Of a DNA stretch of 64,000 nt, positions 62,153-64,000 are shown in pieces. Made by a program: the position numbers and the translations under genes. Source of the stretch: Bdellovibrionales bacterium RIFOXYD12_FULL_39_22 (GTDB lineage: Bacteria; Bdellovibrionota; Bacteriovoracia; Bacteriovoracales; Bacteriovoracaceae); assembly GCA_001770205.1 (NCBI GenBank), contig MEQL01000047.1:1-64000 (forward strand), read 5' to 3'. The notes beneath the pieces were generated by a model, which saw nothing but the letters and a program-made list of their open reading frames with translations, was not told the DNA's origin and searched no databases. Each line of letters opens with the position of its first letter. Position 1 is the stretch's first letter.

Positions 62153-64000
62153 ATGCAAACTTTCGTACGTCCACTTAATGTTATTGTCGCTGTAATAGTT
62201 GTCTTTGTTTTATCACTATTAATTCCTGCTTGCGGACAAAATCCTCCTGACAAAACGAAAGTAACCTTTAACCTACAAAATCTTCTTGGTAATAGAACAC
62301 GCGGTGGAACCATTGCACAAAATGGTGGAGTGATGATTGTCGGATACTCTATAGAAAAAGCACAAACTTTTTCTCTCGCTTTAACAAATGATACTGAAGA
62401 ATCCTCCGCTGTTTTAGATAATGGGAGTTGGATCTTTGCCGCAATGGGATGGGCGGATGGCAACATTGATAACAGAATGAACGGAGTGGCCCGCTGCTCG
62501 ACAGAAGTTCCTATGATGCTGACCGGAGCTAATACCATTGTCTCTTTAACAATTAATACTACCAATTGTAAAAGTAGTCGTTTCGGAGGCACAGAGTTTA
62601 TCGATAGCACTACTGGATCATTTAAGCCATTGAAGGTGGTTGCTTGTGCGGCCAATGGTGTAACGGAGACCGTGACGGCCTGGGGCGAATGTTCCGCATT
62701 GAGTGAGGATTATCTTTCTTTCAAAGTCATGATGCCAACAATGGATCTTTTTTATGAAGGAGATATGGATCAATACGTAAATGAATGGCCTCCATTTATT
62801 CATCGTGATTTCACCTCCCAGTGCTACAGCTTTGATGCTGCTAGTAAAATGGCCATTACCGATGTTCGCATTCCAATGGGTACCTCCATCGATACACTTA
62901 ATTTTTATCCTATGATTCTTCCATTTAAAACCACTGACTGCGACGGAGGGGCCATCTTTGACGATAGGCCATATGAAATTCCCAGAGGACACTCTACCGC
63001 TGATTGGACTGATGAGTCTGAAAATATTTTTGTAAGAAGTGATGCTTCTTCACCGTACAGCGTGGCATTCATCATGGATAGAAATTATGGTGAGGAGCAA
63101 TCATGCACTTTAAATGATGTAACTGTCACATATGATTCTATAAATTCCCAATATATCCAGGGCAAACTCTTTTCTATGTGCCCATCTTTCGATAATGCTC
63201 TTGTTACCGGTGATGTTTTTATCTTTAATACGACCGCAGACAACTATTCCAAAATGTATATCGAGTCAGTTGGAAGCAGTTTGAAGTTAAAATATACCAC
63301 TTATAGCAAAACAACAGGGGCCATTGTAAATACCGGCACCAGTGGAACATCCATTTATTTAAATTATGGCTCTCAATTTGTTTACGATTTAGATACTCCA
63401 ACTTTTTCTGGCGGAAGCCTTGACTCTATTAATCACGATATATATCTAAGAACTTCTGGATCCGCCGTGTATTTTAACTCCAGAAACAACGTAACGCTGG
63501 CAAAAGTTAAGAATGAACCGATTGTTGCTTGTACGACAGTACTAAAAGATTATGATGCAATAACTGCGGCATATCTGCAATGTCGACTCAATAGCGGTAT
63601 TTACACTACATCCTCAGGATCAGATGGAATTTTTTATGGAGTTCCAGGAATAACTACTCAGGCCAACGATCTTTTCCTATTCAAAACAGTCGATGATAAT
63701 CTCGTAAAAATGAAAGTTGAGAGCGTAGCGGTAAAAAAAACATTGGAAGAAAAATCCGTTGGTTCAATTAATTTATTTTCCTACAAAGTGTTCAATCAAT
63801 CTTTGACAACAATTAAAGAAGGTTCCGGCACTCTCTCTGATTGTTTTAAATTTAGTACTGCTTCTTACTCGTCAACTTGCACAGTTGGTATCAATGATTG
63901 GGATATTGGCCCCGGAGCAGGCAATCTTAGAATTAATTCCTATATTGATTTTGAACATATTCCTAACCACATGACAATAATTGGCACAGATATTTCCACC
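62153..64000 (+). CDS. large lipoprotein, incomplete at the window end
   Basis: 616 residues visible, open to the last base with no stop. The leader MQTFVRPLNVIVAVIVVFVL ends in a lipobox LLIPAC. The rest is Ser/Thr/Asn-rich, beta-like, with scattered cysteines (CSTEVPMM, TNCKSS, DCDGGA, CTTVLKD, CRLNSG), and no enzyme motif recognised. Probably a surface or outer-membrane lipoprotein with stacked beta domains. AGGGG is 7-8 bases before ATG. Confidence 0.7.
   Translation, partial: MQTFVRPLNVIVAVIVVFVLSLLIPACGQNPPDKTKVTFNLQNLLGNRTRGGTIAQNGGVMIVGYSIEKAQTFSLALTNDTEESSAVLDNGSWIFAAMGWADGNIDNRMNGVARCSTEVPMMLTGANTIVSLTINTTNCKSSRFGGTEFIDSTTGSFKPLKVVACAANGVTETVTAWGECSALSEDYLSFKVMMPTMDLFYEGDMDQYVNEWPPFIHRDFTSQCYSFDAASKMAITDVRIPMGTSIDTLNFYPMILPFKTTDCDGGAIFDDRPYEIPRGHSTADWTDESENIFVRSDASSPYSVAFIMDRNYGEEQSCTLNDVTVTYDSINSQYIQGKLFSMCPSFDNALVTGDVFIFNTTADNYSKMYIESVGSSLKLKYTTYSKTTGAIVNTGTSGTSIYLNYGSQFVYDLDTPTFSGGSLDSINHDIYLRTSGSAVYFNSRNNVTLAKVKNEPIVACTTVLKDYDAITAAYLQCRLNSGIYTTSSGSDGIFYGVPGITTQANDLFLFKTVDDNLVKMKVESVAVKKTLEEKSVGSINLFSYKVFNQSLTTIKEGSGTLSDCFKFSTASYSSTCTVGINDWDIGPGAGNLRINSYIDFEHIPNHMTIIGTDIST

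Noticed and set aside
62041-62992. minus-strand open frames of 204 and 124 residues
   Set aside because: They lie opposite a lipoprotein gene with leader and lipobox, open to the window end, and have no family features.

Overview
The window is a low-GC (roughly 36-40%) chromosomal segment from a Gram-negative bacterium. The gene set best fits a member of the Bdellovibrionota, probably a Bacteriovorax/Peredibacter-like lineage. Reasons are an Agl/Glt-type motor operon with an AgmX/PglI-type C-terminus, a TatT-type TRAP transporter, a MinD plus HTH-DnaJ gene pair, many exported proteins and lipoproteins, and a striking abundance of GGCC in AT-rich DNA. This assignment is an inference from gene content; no rRNA or tRNA gene was found to confirm it.

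Layout. 1-4.7 kb is an accessory region: a frameshifted exported transglutaminase-like gene, an IS3-family transposase scar, a HEPN/MNT toxin-antitoxin-like pair, a DUF4143 ATPase with a promoter that overlaps its start, and a broken small secreted gene. 4.7-10.3 kb is one operon: an Ig/OmpL47-like repeat protein, a small exported protein, an FHA/TM/AgmX-C protein, one ExbB/TolQ-like and two ExbD/TolR-like proteins, probably a proton-driven envelope machine. 10.4-16.7 kb holds a secreted caspase-like/helical-repeat protein, a 21-heme-motif lipoprotein and a beta-helix lipoprotein. 16.7-19.6 kb carries leuS and two small genes.

19.9-31.6 kb is a long co-directional block with many start/stop overlaps: TRAP transporter (tatT, dctP, dctQ, dctM), an exported unknown, cheV, a MinD/FlhG ATPase, a J-like/HTH protein, an RluA-family pseudouridine synthase, pgeF, a VKOR-DsbA fusion and tatD. 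31.6-37.6 kb (mostly minus) contains a secreted protein-glutaminase-like/GNAT fusion, a second DUF4143 ATPase, a lipase-like hydrolase, a 55-residue basic protein, a small barrel protein and a YhaM-type exonuclease. 37.7-42.5 kb is metabolic: pgk-tpiA-secG, then tdh-kbl for threonine breakdown.

42.6-48.0 kb is a two-component signalling island (three kinases, one NarL-type regulator) bracketed by two small Cys-containing genes that share an almost identical upstream box. 48.0-53.3 kb is accessory again: a third DUF4143 ATPase, a divergent promoter region with a 25-nt direct repeat and a perfect 28-bp hairpin, a 965-residue exported protein with a Fic-like motif, and degraded IS3 and small-gene debris. 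53.3-61.6 kb is mostly housekeeping: MFS transporter, acyl-CoA dehydrogenase, barrel protein, MBL hydrolase, queF, and the ffh-rpsP-khpA cluster, then a dus gene. 61.7-64 kb has a frameshifted small outer-membrane gene and a large lipoprotein gene that runs off the window.

Most novel-looking items are the exported Fic-like protein, the exported glutaminase/GNAT fusion, the repeated upstream box around the signalling island, and the palindromes found near all three DUF4143 ATPase genes. None is proven to form a new system from sequence alone.
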